Shown: positions 1 through 9,345 of the stretch, one piece after another
Position numbering within the stretch: position 1 is the stretch's first letter
Layout of the letters: every line of letters starts with the position of its first letter
Origin: JAFGTX01 sp942492225
Lineage (GTDB): Bacteria > Bacillota > Clostridia > Peptostreptococcales > Acidaminobacteraceae
Direction: 5' to 3'
Assembly (NCBI GenBank): GCA_942492225.1
Contig: CALODS010000034.1
Span: 1-64,000 of the forward strand
Length of the DNA: 64,000 nucleotides
Position numbers and translations under genes: made by a program
Notes under the pieces: model-generated
What the model was told of the DNA's origin: nothing
The model's database searches: none
Seen by the model: only the letters and a program-made list of their open reading frames with translations

Positions 1-1633
1 ATTTAAGCTCACCGCTAACCCTGTCCCGAATATATTCGTAAGTTCTGACACCCAATTTTTTTGCTGTTTGGCTAATGGTCATGAAAGTATCTTTAGCTTT
101 AGTTCCGGCCTCTGACATTGTATGCAGACTGACATCTCTTTCTCGCGCCTGTACGCGCGCAGCTAATTCGGAAGCATTGTTATGTAACGGCAATTCAGGG
201 TGGTCAAGCACCAAAAGCAATGCATCTCGTTTGGCCCGTGTTTTAGCGATCCGTTCATCCAATTGTTCGTAATCTGTTTTCGTTGAAAACAGCGTGTCAA
301 ATTCCTGAGGCAATATGTAAGCCTGTTGATTGTTCGGGGCTTCTTTGTACGCTTTTAACTGATGATAAAAAAGCCAGTATTGCGTAAGAAAATCTTTCAG
401 CGCCTTTTTGTGTTGTGGGGCAACGGGTCGTAGCTTTTTATAATGCCTGCCGTCATGTATCCAACACAAGGCGATATGCTGTGCGAGTAACTTGAATTGC
501 GGTGCATCATCGCACATCAGTATACCAACCACGGGGGCCGCGGTTTGTTCACGGTAAGCCGCAATGGCGCAAGCTTCCTCAATGCGTGTCCGCTGTTGTG
601 GCCCGAGTTTAATGGCGTCAAGCAGACAGTTAAACGGTCCTTCATCAAAGAAGGTATCTTTGCTCAATTGTTGATCAACAGCCTTGCGCATTTTCTTTGA
701 CAGATGAAAGTCTTCGAGAAAGCTGATAGCCAGCAAGTTATACAGGTATTGTCGTGGCGCGAAATTCTTGAGCACATGTAGCACAGTCAGGCGATCTTTG
801 TGTGGCACAGTGAAATAGGCCGAGTAAAAAGGGTTGCAAAGAATCTGCGTGTAATGGTTTTCACCGCTGACCCGAGCGCCGGTATCATCCATCTGCTGAT
901 ACGCCGTACTGGCCAGTCCTGCTTCAATAATATCGGTTTTTTCCTGATGAAAATCAGTGGCGCCTTTTGTCCATTGATTTGAAATATAGGCCGATGAGAT
1001 TGCGATGCCAAAGTTCTGAAAGAAGCTCAGAATGCAGCTTTCCGACAGGTTGCATTCGGATTTTAATAACGGAATCAGGGAGCGAATGCCGACGCCAAAT
1101 TCACCTTTATCTGCCACATCGGCCGGGAGTTGTCCAAGAAAGGTCTTGCCCAGTGACGGCGAGTAATAAACCTCGCGACGATATTTTACATTGTCCGTAG
1201 TAATCTTAATGTCTTGAATGACGACATCTGAATAGCCTTTAAATTTGGCGTCTTTTGGTAGGACGTGTTTATCTATAGGGCACACCTGCTCCCGGTCGAT
1301 GGCTACCTTGGGTAGTTTTGCCTCGCGCTGACGTGTCTTTTTGTTGTTGTTTTCTTCATCGCCCTTACCGGCTTGACGCTCCTTTTCAGATGAGTGATCG
1401 GACGTGTCTTTTTTATGCCGGCCCTTGATATCCGGCTTTCCCTGTTCACCTTTCAAACGGTTTATTTCATCCTTAAGCTGCTGGTTTTCTTCCCTGAGCG
1501 ACTCGTTATCACTATAAAGCGTTTCAACTAGGTTAAGCAGTCTACTGAGAATGGTTTTTGTTTTAAGATCAGCAGCGGATGCCACGTCCGCTTGCAACGT
1601 TTCGATGGCATCTTCTATAGTTTTTCTCTTCAA
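1..1633 (-). CDS. IS66-family transposase, 3' end cut by window edge
   Basis: An uninterrupted minus-strand frame runs from about 1633 to the left edge (about 544 codons, no stop). It begins with a coiled-coil, charged N-terminal region (leucine-zipper-like, about residues 15-70). A DDE catalytic core of the IS66 type follows: a D-D-T-G-A-R segment near 910-890, an H-D-G-R-H segment near 450, and an N-N-A-S-E-L-A-A-R-V segment near 180-160 that matches the conserved last catalytic Glu region of IS66 transposases. The protein would cut and rejoin the element's DNA ends. The start is uncertain: the best candidate is TTG at 1633, because no ATG lies near the N-terminus and no clear ribosome site is visible. 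The accessory TnpA/TnpB genes of classical IS66 are not seen upstream. The element's terminal inverted repeats cannot be defined from this fragment. Confidence 0.85.
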   Translation of the reverse strand, partial: MKRKTIEDAIETLQADVASAADLKTKTILSRLLNLVETLYSDNESLREENQQLKDEINRLKGEQGKPDIKGRHKKDTSDHSSEKERQAGKGDEENNNKKTRQREAKLPKVAIDREQVCPIDKHVLPKDAKFKGYSDVVIQDIKITTDNVKYRREVYYSPSLGKTFLGQLPADVADKGEFGVGIRSLIPLLKSECNLSESCILSFFQNFGIAISSAYISNQWTKGATDFHQEKTDIIEAGLASTAYQQMDDTGARVSGENHYTQILCNPFYSAYFTVPHKDRLTVLHVLKNFAPRQYLYNLLAISFLEDFHLSKKMRKAVDQQLSKDTFFDEGPFNCLLDAIKLGPQQRTRIEEACAIAAYREQTAAPVVGILMCDDAPQFKLLAQHIALCWIHDGRHYKKLRPVAPQHKKALKDFLTQYWLFYHQLKAYKEAPNNQQAYILPQEFDTLFSTKTDYEQLDERIAKTRAKRDALLLVLDHPELPLHNNASELAARVQARERDVSLHTMSEAGTKAKDTFMTISQTAKKLGVRTYEYIRDRVSGELK

Positions 1634-1981
1634 CGGTACACACTGACAGTGATTAGAAAGGTTGTGTCTATTATACCGCTGGTTTTTTAGGCCATATTTT
1701 TGCGTCGAAAACGCGATTGGTTAACTTTAAATATTTTGGTAACAGGGGCGGTAGTAATGTGTCGCAAAGGATGCGTTAAACAACTATATGGGCAGGAGAA
1801 AAACCAAAAACAAGGCATGGTAAAATGAACCTGAAAAACACAATTCTGCTCAAAAACCTTGTCAAGTGTTTTCTTGCTTTTAATGCAATTTTTTTAAAGC
1901 TGCTGTTTTATGGGTTGCTGTCCGCCCTGTGATTTATAGCGGATACGTTTTTTGTTTAATTTTTAAAGGGGGGCAAATAGC
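1634..1981. other. Intergenic region without a recognised gene
   Basis: About 350 bases lie between the transposase start and the next gene. They are AT-rich with poly-T stretches. I see no open frame of note and no convincing promoter. The right end of the IS66 element must lie somewhere in here, but a terminal repeat could not be identified without the other end. Confidence 0.5.
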
Positions 1982-2818
1982 ATGAGACAGATAAAGTCAT
2001 TTTTTATATTATTTATCATTTTTTTTTATCCACTTGCGGTTGCCAATGCAGAAGTCTGCGTCAGTCCAAAAAAGTTTTTCATAAAAGCAGATTCTGCTGA
2101 TTGGAATCTGCCTGAAAATCAGGATCGTATCTCTGACGCGGTATGGATTACCCGGGCAAATCAAAGAGGTATTTTTAATATTGCATCAGAAACTTCATAT
2201 TCTTCAACAACTTCGCCAGCCGACACCGAATGGGCATTTGGTTCGGCATCCGATTTTGAGAATTTGACGTTCACCAATTGGGAAGCCTGGCATGGTATAA
2301 ACCCGCCGAGTTCAGTTGGGCAGGATGCAGTAATCCATTTAATTGCAGAAGATATTTATTTAGATATTAAATTTCTTGGTTGGACGGTAGGTCCTCGGGG
2401 TGGGGGTACTGGTGGTGGTGGGTTTATGTATGAGCGATCCACATGCAGTCCGGTTGCGATTGATGTCAAAGCCAATGACTCGGATGGACCCGTCACCATA
2501 ACACAGTCCGACGCGTTGAGCGTGACGGTTGCGCTGGATCCGGATGTTCAAGCGGGGGTGGATGCGGATTGGTGGTTAGTTGCGACCACGCCTTTTGGCG
2601 TGTTCCATTATGACCTGGCAAGCGCTTCCTGGTTGCCCGGTTTGGTTCCGTCTTTCCAGGGCCCATTATTTAATCAGCCATCGTTTGAAGTATTAAATAT
2701 GACCGGTTTGCCAGTGGCAGACTATACGTTTTATTTTGGTTTTGATACGGTTATGAATGGATCATTGGAAATGAACGATATATTGTTTGACAGTGCGGAA
2801 GTAACAATAACGCCTTAA
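1982..2818 (+). CDS. Secreted protein of unknown function
   Basis: 278 residues. Residues 1-23 form a typical Sec signal peptide (RQIK, then a long F/I/L core, ending in A-N-A before E24). The mature part has a Gly-rich turn (around residues 138-148). It ends in a C-terminal all-beta region with the pattern D-W-W-L-V-A-T-T-P-F-G-V-F followed by a Y-T-F-Y-F-G-F-D strand. That C-terminal pattern recurs in uncharacterised exported proteins of proteobacteria; I do not know a function for it. It is preceded by a G-rich ribosome site (aaaggggggc) and followed by a palindromic segment, so it is probably a single-gene unit. Export to the periplasm or outside is inferred from the signal peptide only. 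Confidence 0.75.
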   Translation: MRQIKSFFILFIIFFYPLAVANAEVCVSPKKFFIKADSADWNLPENQDRISDAVWITRANQRGIFNIASETSYSSTTSPADTEWAFGSASDFENLTFTNWEAWHGINPPSSVGQDAVIHLIAEDIYLDIKFLGWTVGPRGGGTGGGGFMYERSTCSPVAIDVKANDSDGPVTITQSDALSVTVALDPDVQAGVDADWWLVATTPFGVFHYDLASASWLPGLVPSFQGPLFNQPSFEVLNMTGLPVADYTFYFGFDTVMNGSLEMNDILFDSAEVTITP

Positions 2819-2850
2819 TGATCTAGCTAAAGCAGCAGTTTTTTTGCAAA

Positions 2851-2914
2851 AAAAGATCAGTCGGATCACGCTTCTCAAATTACATTGATGAATGCCATGA
2901 TTGACTGATCTTTT
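2851..2914. terminator. Inverted repeat between convergent genes
   Basis: A perfect 12-bp inverted repeat (AAAAGATCAGTC at 2851-2862 and its complement at 2903-2914) encloses a 40-base loop. It lies between two genes that converge, with A-rich flank on the left and T-rich arm on the right, so it may stop transcripts from both sides. The loop is long for a classical intrinsic terminator; a decayed mobile-element end is the alternative. Confidence 0.4.
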
Positions 2915-2929
2915 GATCCAAGCGGAATT

Positions 2930-4042
2930 TTATTGCAACGAAAGGCTGTTCAATGCTTTCTGATGATCCCATTTTCCATGAAAGATGTGACCTTTTTTCT
3001 CCGGTGTGCGATCGCTGGTCCAGGTAAGATATTTCCCGTCGGGCGTGAAAACCGGCAAACCATCAAAGCCTTCCTTGTCAGTTACTCTAACTGGTGTTTG
3101 TTTTCCTTGGGTATCCACGATGTAGAGTTCAAAATTTCTGTGTCCGTGGATATTGGTGGAAAAAATGATGTATTCCCCGGAGGGATGATAAAAAGGCGCC
3201 CATGACAATGCACCCAGGTCAGTAATTTTTCTTTGATCCGATCCGTCAATATTCATCGTATAGATTTCAGCGACCCGGCCGCCGGTATCGAAACGCCGCC
3301 AGACGATACGCTTTCCGTCCGGGCTGAAAAACGGGCCGCCATCATAGGAATTCGTGTGGGTGAGTCTTTTGACATTGCTGCCATCGGCGTTCATGATATA
3401 AATATCAATCATGGAAGCGGGATTTTTCTCGAAAAGCGCAGTTTCTTCTTCCGACAGTTCTTCCGTATAGGCTCGACGATTTGACGCAAAAGCAATCAGT
3501 TTACCATCAGGTGACCAGGAGGCCTCCGCGTCATATCCCATTGTATTGGTAAGATTTTTGCTGTTTTTGCCATTAAAATCCGATTCAAAAATATCGTAAT
3601 ATTCGTCATAATCCCAGGCATATGACTTTTGTTCGCCAGATTTTCTTCTTTCGATCTCAGCAGTCATTTTGGTCTTGGCATCCGGATCCAGATGGGTGGA
3701 TGAGAAAAGCACTTTTTGTTCAGAAGGGTGAACCCATGAGCAAGTCGTCTTGCCAATACCGGGAGAGACACGGTGTGTTTTCCCGCTTTCTACGTTCTTC
3801 AGATAAATCTGATAAAAAGGGTTATCGTCAGCGACCTCGGCCTGATAGACCATCCACTGCTGATCAGCGCGGTAATACGCTTCACCCACCCGTTTTTCCT
3901 TGCTGGAGGAAAGTTGATGGTCATCAGTGATAAAGTCCAGAGCAAGAACGTGAGCAGGCCATGAAAGGGTCAGTAATGACAGTAACCCGGCAATCAATGG
4001 TGCTGGACTGGTTAAAATTAGTTTCTTTGACAAAGCATTCAT
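2930..4042 (-). CDS. TolB-like beta-propeller (PD40 repeat) exported protein
   Basis: 370 residues with a signal peptide (residues 1-35, ending A-L-A). Four to five PD40 blades follow, marked by S-P-D-G-K near 178, S-P-D-G-K near 240, H-P-S-G-E near 286 and T-P-D-G-K near 333. Each is followed by a strand of the type I-A-F-A-S-N-R. This is the fold of the TolB propeller and of WD40-like periplasmic proteins. It lacks the TolB N-terminal domain, and there are no tol/pal genes next door, so TolB itself is unlikely. It is divergent from the M1-M28 peptidase gene with about 130 bases between. PD40 proteins often accompany secreted peptidases, so a shared periplasmic role is possible but inferred. 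Confidence 0.8.
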   Translation of the reverse strand: MNALSKKLILTSPAPLIAGLLSLLTLSWPAHVLALDFITDDHQLSSSKEKRVGEAYYRADQQWMVYQAEVADDNPFYQIYLKNVESGKTHRVSPGIGKTTCSWVHPSEQKVLFSSTHLDPDAKTKMTAEIERRKSGEQKSYAWDYDEYYDIFESDFNGKNSKNLTNTMGYDAEASWSPDGKLIAFASNRRAYTEELSEEETALFEKNPASMIDIYIMNADGSNVKRLTHTNSYDGGPFFSPDGKRIVWRRFDTGGRVAEIYTMNIDGSDQRKITDLGALSWAPFYHPSGEYIIFSTNIHGHRNFELYIVDTQGKQTPVRVTDKEGFDGLPVFTPDGKYLTWTSDRTPEKKGHIFHGKWDHQKALNSLSLQ

Positions 4043-4172
4043 CTTGCATCGACTCCTTATTTTTTGGGAGAAGCATTAAAACATAGCTCAAAAAAAATTG
4101 TAAACAGGATTATCTGGTTCTGGTTATTTCTGTAATATTCCACTAGCGCTTTTTTGAGATAGATATATAAAA

Positions 4173-7100
4173 ATGAGAAAGAAAAGATTATTACATGTCG
4201 GATTGACCTTGATGCTGATTATTAGTTGCATGTCGTATGCCATTGCTGCCCAAGGCAGTGCCAGGCCGTTTCAGCATGATATGGAAATTTCATTGTTGCC
4301 GGCTTCCTCGGAAATACAAGTCAAGAATCGTATTGATATTCCTGAACGTTACCGCCATGACCAGAATACGCCTGCCAGTCTGGAATTCAGCTTGCATGCC
4401 GCATTGACGATTGATGCAGTCGAGGGTGGTGACATCATGCTAAAAAAAAGGAGCGACAGAACCGTTCCATTGAAACATTACACAATGACCTTGCCGCCGG
4501 GACAGCAATCGGTTGTTTTGCACTACAGTGGCATAATTAACCATCCTGTTCAGGCCCCAGGTCAGGAATATTCGCGTAGTTTCGGTTCTACGCCGGGCGT
4601 GATTTCAGATCAGGGTATTTTTCTGTCCAGCTCAACTGCCTGGTATCCCCAGTTTACAGATCCAATGGTTTCGTTTCGTTTACGTATTTTATTGCCTGAT
4701 GACTGGGATGTTGTCAGCCAGGGTGATTTGGTGGATGAGCAGCTCGAAAATTCGACGAAAGCAGTGATATGGGAAGCGTCGCACCCCCAAGATGATATTT
4801 ATATTGTTGCCGGCCAATATCAACGCTATACCCAACCGGCAGGGGAAACGCTCGCCATGGTGTATTTGCGCAGCGAGGATAAAGTGCTGGCACAGAAATA
4901 TCTGGATGCTACTGCCCAGTATTTGGCGATGTACAACCGGCTGTTAGGTTCCTATCCCTATAAAAAATTTGCGCTGGTCGAAAATTTCTGGGAAACCGGC
5001 TATGGTATGCCCTCGTTTACCTTGCTGGGACCAAAGGTCATCCGTTTTCCATTTATTCTGCATTCCTCTTATCCTCACGAAATCTTGCATAATTACTGGG
5101 GCAATGGCGTCTTTGTGGATTATGCAGAAGGTAATTGGGCTGAGGGATTGACTGCGTATTTAGCCGATCATCTGGTGAATGAGCAACGGGGTAAGGGGAT
5201 CGAGTACCGGCGGGATGTGCTGCAAAAATATGCGGATTTTGTCAGCACGGAAAGAGATTTTCCTGTCGCCAACTTTGTTTCACGGCATAGCGCCAGCACA
5301 GAGGCCGTTGGTTATGGCAAGACCATGATGTTTTTCCATATGTTGCGTCAGGAACTGGGTGACAAAGATTTTATTCGTGCTCTGCAGCTTTTTTATCGCC
5401 AGTATCTATTCACCCGGGCTACATTCGATGATTTGCAACAAGCATTCACTCGCGCTACCGGCGAGGATTTTTCTCCGTTATTTCAACAGTGGATTTATCG
5501 TAGTGGCGCACCGGATCTGGTATTACAGCAAGCGGAAGCTGAACCCACTGCCAATGGTTTTCAACTGAAAATGGCCATCAAACAAACTCAGCAAGGTCAA
5601 CCCTATCACCTAACGGTGCCGGTCGCCGTATATCTGGAAAACCAGGAACAAGCCGTTCAGTCGCGGGTCAAACTGAATCAGCGCACGCATCAACTTGAAA
5701 TGAATTTTGAGAAGCGCCCAATCCGGGTTGATATTGACCCGGAATTTGACGTGTTTCGTCGTCTGGACAGCCGTGAAATACCGGCTGCATTGTCACAAGG
5801 ATTTGGCGCTGAGAAACCATTGTTAATACTGCCCGCACAGGCGGCAGAAGTGGTGTTGAAAGCGTATGGTGCGCTGGCTGAGAATTGGCGCAACACACAG
5901 TCAAATGTACTGGAGATAGTCAGCGATGATCAGCTTGATCGCTTACCGGTGGAGCGGACCGTCTGGGTTATGGGCTGGCAAAACAAATTCCGTGACCGTG
6001 TCCTCGATGCATTATCTGACCATGATGTCAAGGTTGACACGGATCAACTGATGTTCAATAAACAGCAATTTTTGCGGGATCAGCATTCTGTTGTTCTGAC
6101 GGCAAGACAACCGTCCAACCCAGACAAGACGTTGTTGTGGGTGGCATCCGACCTGCCGGAAGCGATAGCAGAACTGGCCAGAAAATTGCCGCATTACCGT
6201 AAATACAGTTATCTGGGGTTTGATGGCAGTGAACTCGACAATATCCTAAAAGGCCAATGGCCGGTAACCCGATCACCGTTATCCAAAATGGTTGTCCAGA
6301 AAGATGATACGCCGATAAATGATCATGAATATGGCAAGTTGGCGCCGCGTCAGGCGCTGGCGCAATTACCGCCGGTATTTTCCGAGGACCGTATGATGGC
6401 GGATATCGCTCATCTGGCCAGTGAGGAATTTAAAGGACGCGAACTGGGCAGTAAGGAACTGGATAGAGCGGCCGAGTATATCGCTGAAAATTTTCAACAG
6501 GCCGGTCTGGCACCGGGCGGCGATAATGACAGCTACTACCAGGTATGGCAACAGGATGTGGGAGAACCGAAAGGGGAGATTGCCTTGCGCAATGTGATCG
6601 GCATATTGCCGGGCAGCGACCCGCAACTGACGTCAGAAAGCCTCGTCATTGGCGCACATTACGATCATTTAGGATTAGGATGGCCGGATGTGCGTGCGGG
6701 TAATCAAGGGAAAATTCACTATGGGGCGGATGACAATGCCAGCGGTGTAGCGGTGATGATGGAACTGGCGCGGCTGGCAGCCAAACAATGGCAGCCGGCG
6801 CGCAGCATTATTTTTGTTGCATTTACCGGTGAAGAAGCCAGTCTGTTGGGATCTAAGTATTATATAAAAACGGCTAAAAACTATCCCGTGGAAAAAATAG
6901 CCGCGATGCTGAATCTGGATACGGTTGGACGTTTAGGCGACAATCCACTGACCGTACTTGGAACCGGCACCGCCAGTGAATTCGTCCATATTTTTCGGGG
7001 TGCCAGCTATGTTACCGGCGTCAACGTAAAACCGGTACAGGATGATGTTGGGTCCAGTGATCAGGCGGCTTTTATCAAAGCGGGCGTGCCGGCGATACAG

Positions 7101-7313
7101 TTTTTCGCCAGTGCCCATGAGGATTATCACCGGCCAGGCGACGTCGCCGAAAAAATTGACTCGGCCGGGCTCGTTAAAGTAGCGGCGGTTCTCAAAGAAG
7201 CCGCTGAATACTTGTCAAACCGGGTCGAACCGTTAACGGCCACCTTGCAGCCAGGCGGCGCGCAATCATCGCATCAGCGTCAAAGCCGAAATCAGGCCGT
7301 AAAATTTTTTTAG
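4173..7313 (+). CDS. Exported bifunctional M1-like / M28 zinc peptidase (PDZ tail out of frame)
   Basis: 1046 residues with an N-terminal signal peptide (1-26). The first half is an M1-type gluzincin: the zinc motif H-E-I-L-H starts at residue 302 and the third ligand Glu lies in N-W-A-E-G-L about 20 residues on. The second half (about 735-1020) is an M28 aminopeptidase. Its expected zinc ligands are all visible: His829 in G-A-H-Y-D-H, Asp in A-D-D-N-A-S-G, Glu-Glu in T-G-E-E, Asp in N-L-D-T-V-G and His in D-Y-H-R-P-G-D. It probably trims peptides in the periplasm. The frame ends at a TAG just after a run of seven T (7304-7310). One more T would continue it into the PDZ domain at 7349-7561, giving about 1130 residues. 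A truncated real gene cannot be excluded, but a homopolymer error is more likely. Confidence 0.85.
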   Translation: MRKKRLLHVGLTLMLIISCMSYAIAAQGSARPFQHDMEISLLPASSEIQVKNRIDIPERYRHDQNTPASLEFSLHAALTIDAVEGGDIMLKKRSDRTVPLKHYTMTLPPGQQSVVLHYSGIINHPVQAPGQEYSRSFGSTPGVISDQGIFLSSSTAWYPQFTDPMVSFRLRILLPDDWDVVSQGDLVDEQLENSTKAVIWEASHPQDDIYIVAGQYQRYTQPAGETLAMVYLRSEDKVLAQKYLDATAQYLAMYNRLLGSYPYKKFALVENFWETGYGMPSFTLLGPKVIRFPFILHSSYPHEILHNYWGNGVFVDYAEGNWAEGLTAYLADHLVNEQRGKGIEYRRDVLQKYADFVSTERDFPVANFVSRHSASTEAVGYGKTMMFFHMLRQELGDKDFIRALQLFYRQYLFTRATFDDLQQAFTRATGEDFSPLFQQWIYRSGAPDLVLQQAEAEPTANGFQLKMAIKQTQQGQPYHLTVPVAVYLENQEQAVQSRVKLNQRTHQLEMNFEKRPIRVDIDPEFDVFRRLDSREIPAALSQGFGAEKPLLILPAQAAEVVLKAYGALAENWRNTQSNVLEIVSDDQLDRLPVERTVWVMGWQNKFRDRVLDALSDHDVKVDTDQLMFNKQQFLRDQHSVVLTARQPSNPDKTLLWVASDLPEAIAELARKLPHYRKYSYLGFDGSELDNILKGQWPVTRSPLSKMVVQKDDTPINDHEYGKLAPRQALAQLPPVFSEDRMMADIAHLASEEFKGRELGSKELDRAAEYIAENFQQAGLAPGGDNDSYYQVWQQDVGEPKGEIALRNVIGILPGSDPQLTSESLVIGAHYDHLGLGWPDVRAGNQGKIHYGADDNASGVAVMMELARLAAKQWQPARSIIFVAFTGEEASLLGSKYYIKTAKNYPVEKIAAMLNLDTVGRLGDNPLTVLGTGTASEFVHIFRGASYVTGVNVKPVQDDVGSSDQAAFIKAGVPAIQFFASAHEDYHRPGDVAEKIDSAGLVKVAAVLKEAAEYLSNRVEPLTATLQPGGAQSSHQRQSRNQAVKFF

Positions 7314-7348
7314 GAACCGTTCCGGACTTTTCTTACCAGGGTGAAGGC

Positions 7349-7561
7349 GTGCGCGTCAGTGATATCGTGTCCGGCTCGCCAGCCGAGCAGGCCAGTTTGC
7401 AAACCGGCGATATTTTGCTTCAACTGGCCGGTAAACCGGTCACGGATCTGGCGACCTATTCCAGTATTCTGAAGACATTACAGGCTGGGCAAAATGTTAA
7501 GCTACAGTACCGTCGTGGAGGCAAAATTGCTAGTGTAGATGTTATTTTAATTGAACGTTAG
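7349..7561 (+). CDS. PDZ domain, frameshifted C-terminus of the M28 peptidase
   Basis: This frame encodes a full PDZ domain (G-S-P-A-E-Q-A, then L-Q-T-G-D-I-L-L-Q and a G-K-P-V strand). Read in the same frame, upstream bases from about 7296 give the linker I-F-L-G-T-V-P-D-F, which normally joins an M28 domain to its PDZ domain. There is no ribosome site or plausible independent start other than an internal GTG. The total span 4173-7561 is 3n+2 bases long, as expected for one missing base. So this is the last part of the preceding gene rather than a separate gene. Confidence 0.8.
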   Translation: MRVSDIVSGSPAEQASLQTGDILLQLAGKPVTDLATYSSILKTLQAGQNVKLQYRRGGKIASVDVILIER

Positions 7562-7665
7562 TCATTCGTTCCCAGTACTATCAAAAAAACTCGCGCCAAT
7601 TAACTCCGCAAGCGGCTGTGGAAAGTCATGGTGTGGTTGTGTATTTATCAAGCAATCTTTTTGAA

Positions 7666-8712
7666 TTATGGATAAGCCATATCATCAAATGTATCAGCAT
7701 CAGTCATTTTTTTGCTGAGTTTTTTAAGTACGAGTGCTTGCAGTTCACTATTGACCCAAGTTTCAACAGGCAGTGCCCAGAGTTTGTTGTCTGCGAATTC
7801 TGAGCACTGTATGGCATCTTCTTCGGGCATCAGTATCGCGTCTGTATCGGGATAATCAATGTCTTGTCGCACAAAACGATGATCTTCTGAAAATGAATGC
7901 AGTTCTGCACTATGTCCTGCTTGTTGCATATGATCAAAAAACTGTCGTGAAGTATCAAAGCTTGCAATTGCGCACAAGCGTTTATCTTTTAGGTCTGAAG
8001 TAAGCTGACAGTTACTAGGATCTAACACATTATAAATGGTCTCAGTCACCAGCTTCATCTTAAAGGTTGGCGCCCAACCAGTATCGTCTATTTGAACCCT
8101 GGGTTGCCCGTTGGTCACAACGGCGTCAACTTTTTTTAGCCGCTCAAGACTTTCACGTAACGGTCCAGCAGGTAGCATCATTCCATTGCCAAAGTTTTGT
8201 TCATCGAAATCAGCCACAACGATTTCCATCTCGCGCTCTAAGCGATGGCATTGTAAACCATCATTGCAGATAATGACGTTACAGGTTGGGTTGGCGTATA
8301 GAAGTGCTTGGGCAACGACTACACGGTCATCCCCAGCCCAGATTGGGCAGTTATTTCCACAGCGTTTTACTAATAACAGGTTTTTTCCGCCAATTGTCGC
8401 GGGATCACTTGTGCTGGTAACCGCCATAGGCACGCCGGGATTATCAGAGCGGCCACGTGTAATTATTCCGGGGCGGAATCCGTGAACTTGTAATAATTCA
8501 ACAAGCCAATGAATAAGTTGCGTTTTTCCACTATCTTCAACGGTAATACTGTCAACGACTATGACTGGAACGGGTAATTTAACAGATGGAAAAATATCCA
8601 GCCAGTAGCAACATTTTCGAAGCAAAATAAATACTCTGAATAAAATACTTAATGGCCACAGAAGAAGATGCAAGGGTGTGATGCGATGCCAGTAAAGTTC
8701 GGATAATTTCAT
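7666..8712 (-). CDS. lpxK: LpxK-like protein with altered active-site motifs
   Basis: 348 residues, aligned by eye along the whole length of tetraacyldisaccharide 4'-kinase. That enzyme phosphorylates the lipid A precursor at the inner membrane. Similarity is clear in the N-terminal membrane segment, in L-P-V-P-V-I-V-V (46-53), in L-P-A-G-P-L-R-E and in V-D-A-V-V-T-N-G. Key motifs differ from the usual ones. The P-loop G-N-x-T-x-G-G-x-G-K-T is D-S-I-T-V-E-D-S-G-K-T (54-64). The catalytic G-D-E-P motif is G-G-K-N (108-111). D-D-G-L-Q-H is N-D-G-L-Q-C (150-155). It therefore looks like a paralogue that has lost or changed catalysis rather than the housekeeping enzyme. No other lpx gene is near. 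Confidence 0.7.
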   Translation of the reverse strand: MKLSELYWHRITPLHLLLWPLSILFRVFILLRKCCYWLDIFPSVKLPVPVIVVDSITVEDSGKTQLIHWLVELLQVHGFRPGIITRGRSDNPGVPMAVTSTSDPATIGGKNLLLVKRCGNNCPIWAGDDRVVVAQALLYANPTCNVIICNDGLQCHRLEREMEIVVADFDEQNFGNGMMLPAGPLRESLERLKKVDAVVTNGQPRVQIDDTGWAPTFKMKLVTETIYNVLDPSNCQLTSDLKDKRLCAIASFDTSRQFFDHMQQAGHSAELHSFSEDHRFVRQDIDYPDTDAILMPEEDAIQCSEFADNKLWALPVETWVNSELQALVLKKLSKKMTDADTFDDMAYP

Positions 8713-9345
8713 TGGGTTATCCCCTAAAAAATCTAAAAACGATTACTGTTTCAAATTGCTTAGTTCGGTGAAATATGCAACATTCTCACGGCGTGTTTGT
8801 TGAATTCACAAGACCGATAGAAGTATTGTTTCATTATTTCACATAAACTTACCATAACGTATATCTAAATTATCGTTTGACAGAAGAGAAACGTTAACCG
8901 GGCTCAGTTTGTTAAATAAATTGGCATAATTTTTTCCTGAATGAAGATCTTGTATCCAAAGTGCCATCAAGATTACAATTAAAAGGCGCTAAATCAACTT
9001 TGCGCAGGATCATCAAGCCTTGGGTACGTACCGTCAATTTTTCGCTGTGATATGGACTTGTGGACTTTTCCATGAGTGCCGCCAATAGCGCAGTTGGATA
9101 TTAAAGTGTTGTTGGGTTATATATCATTTGATGATATTTTTTAGCGCGCTATCCACATTTGCTTTGAGTTACTCTAGTATTTCCCTACACAAAAGCATTG
9201 GTGTTGAAAAATGGGGGTGGTCAATAAGGTTGACCACAATACGGTAGTGTTTTCCATCAAAATGAATGGGAATTTTTACAACATATTCTAATAGTTACAA
9301 CTATAAAACAGAGACCCTAACTATAGTCCATACAAAATTGGAGAC
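8713..9345. other. 633-base intergenic region
   Basis: No open frame with coding character was found on either strand. A perfect 8-bp stem with a 5-base loop (GTGGTCAA / TTGACCAC, 9217-9237) lies 109 bases before the next gene and has no T-run, so it is more like an operator or mRNA hairpin than a terminator. The region must hold the promoters of the two divergent neighbours, but no clear -35/-10 pair stands out. Confidence 0.45.

Noticed and set aside
2930..4042. TolB of the Tol-Pal system
   Set aside because: Only the propeller part is similar; the TolB N-terminal domain and neighbouring tol/pal genes are missing.
8880..9130. Possible transposase remnant
   Set aside because: Short frames such as one ending near 9050 read partly like protein, but nothing could be tied to a family and there are several stops.
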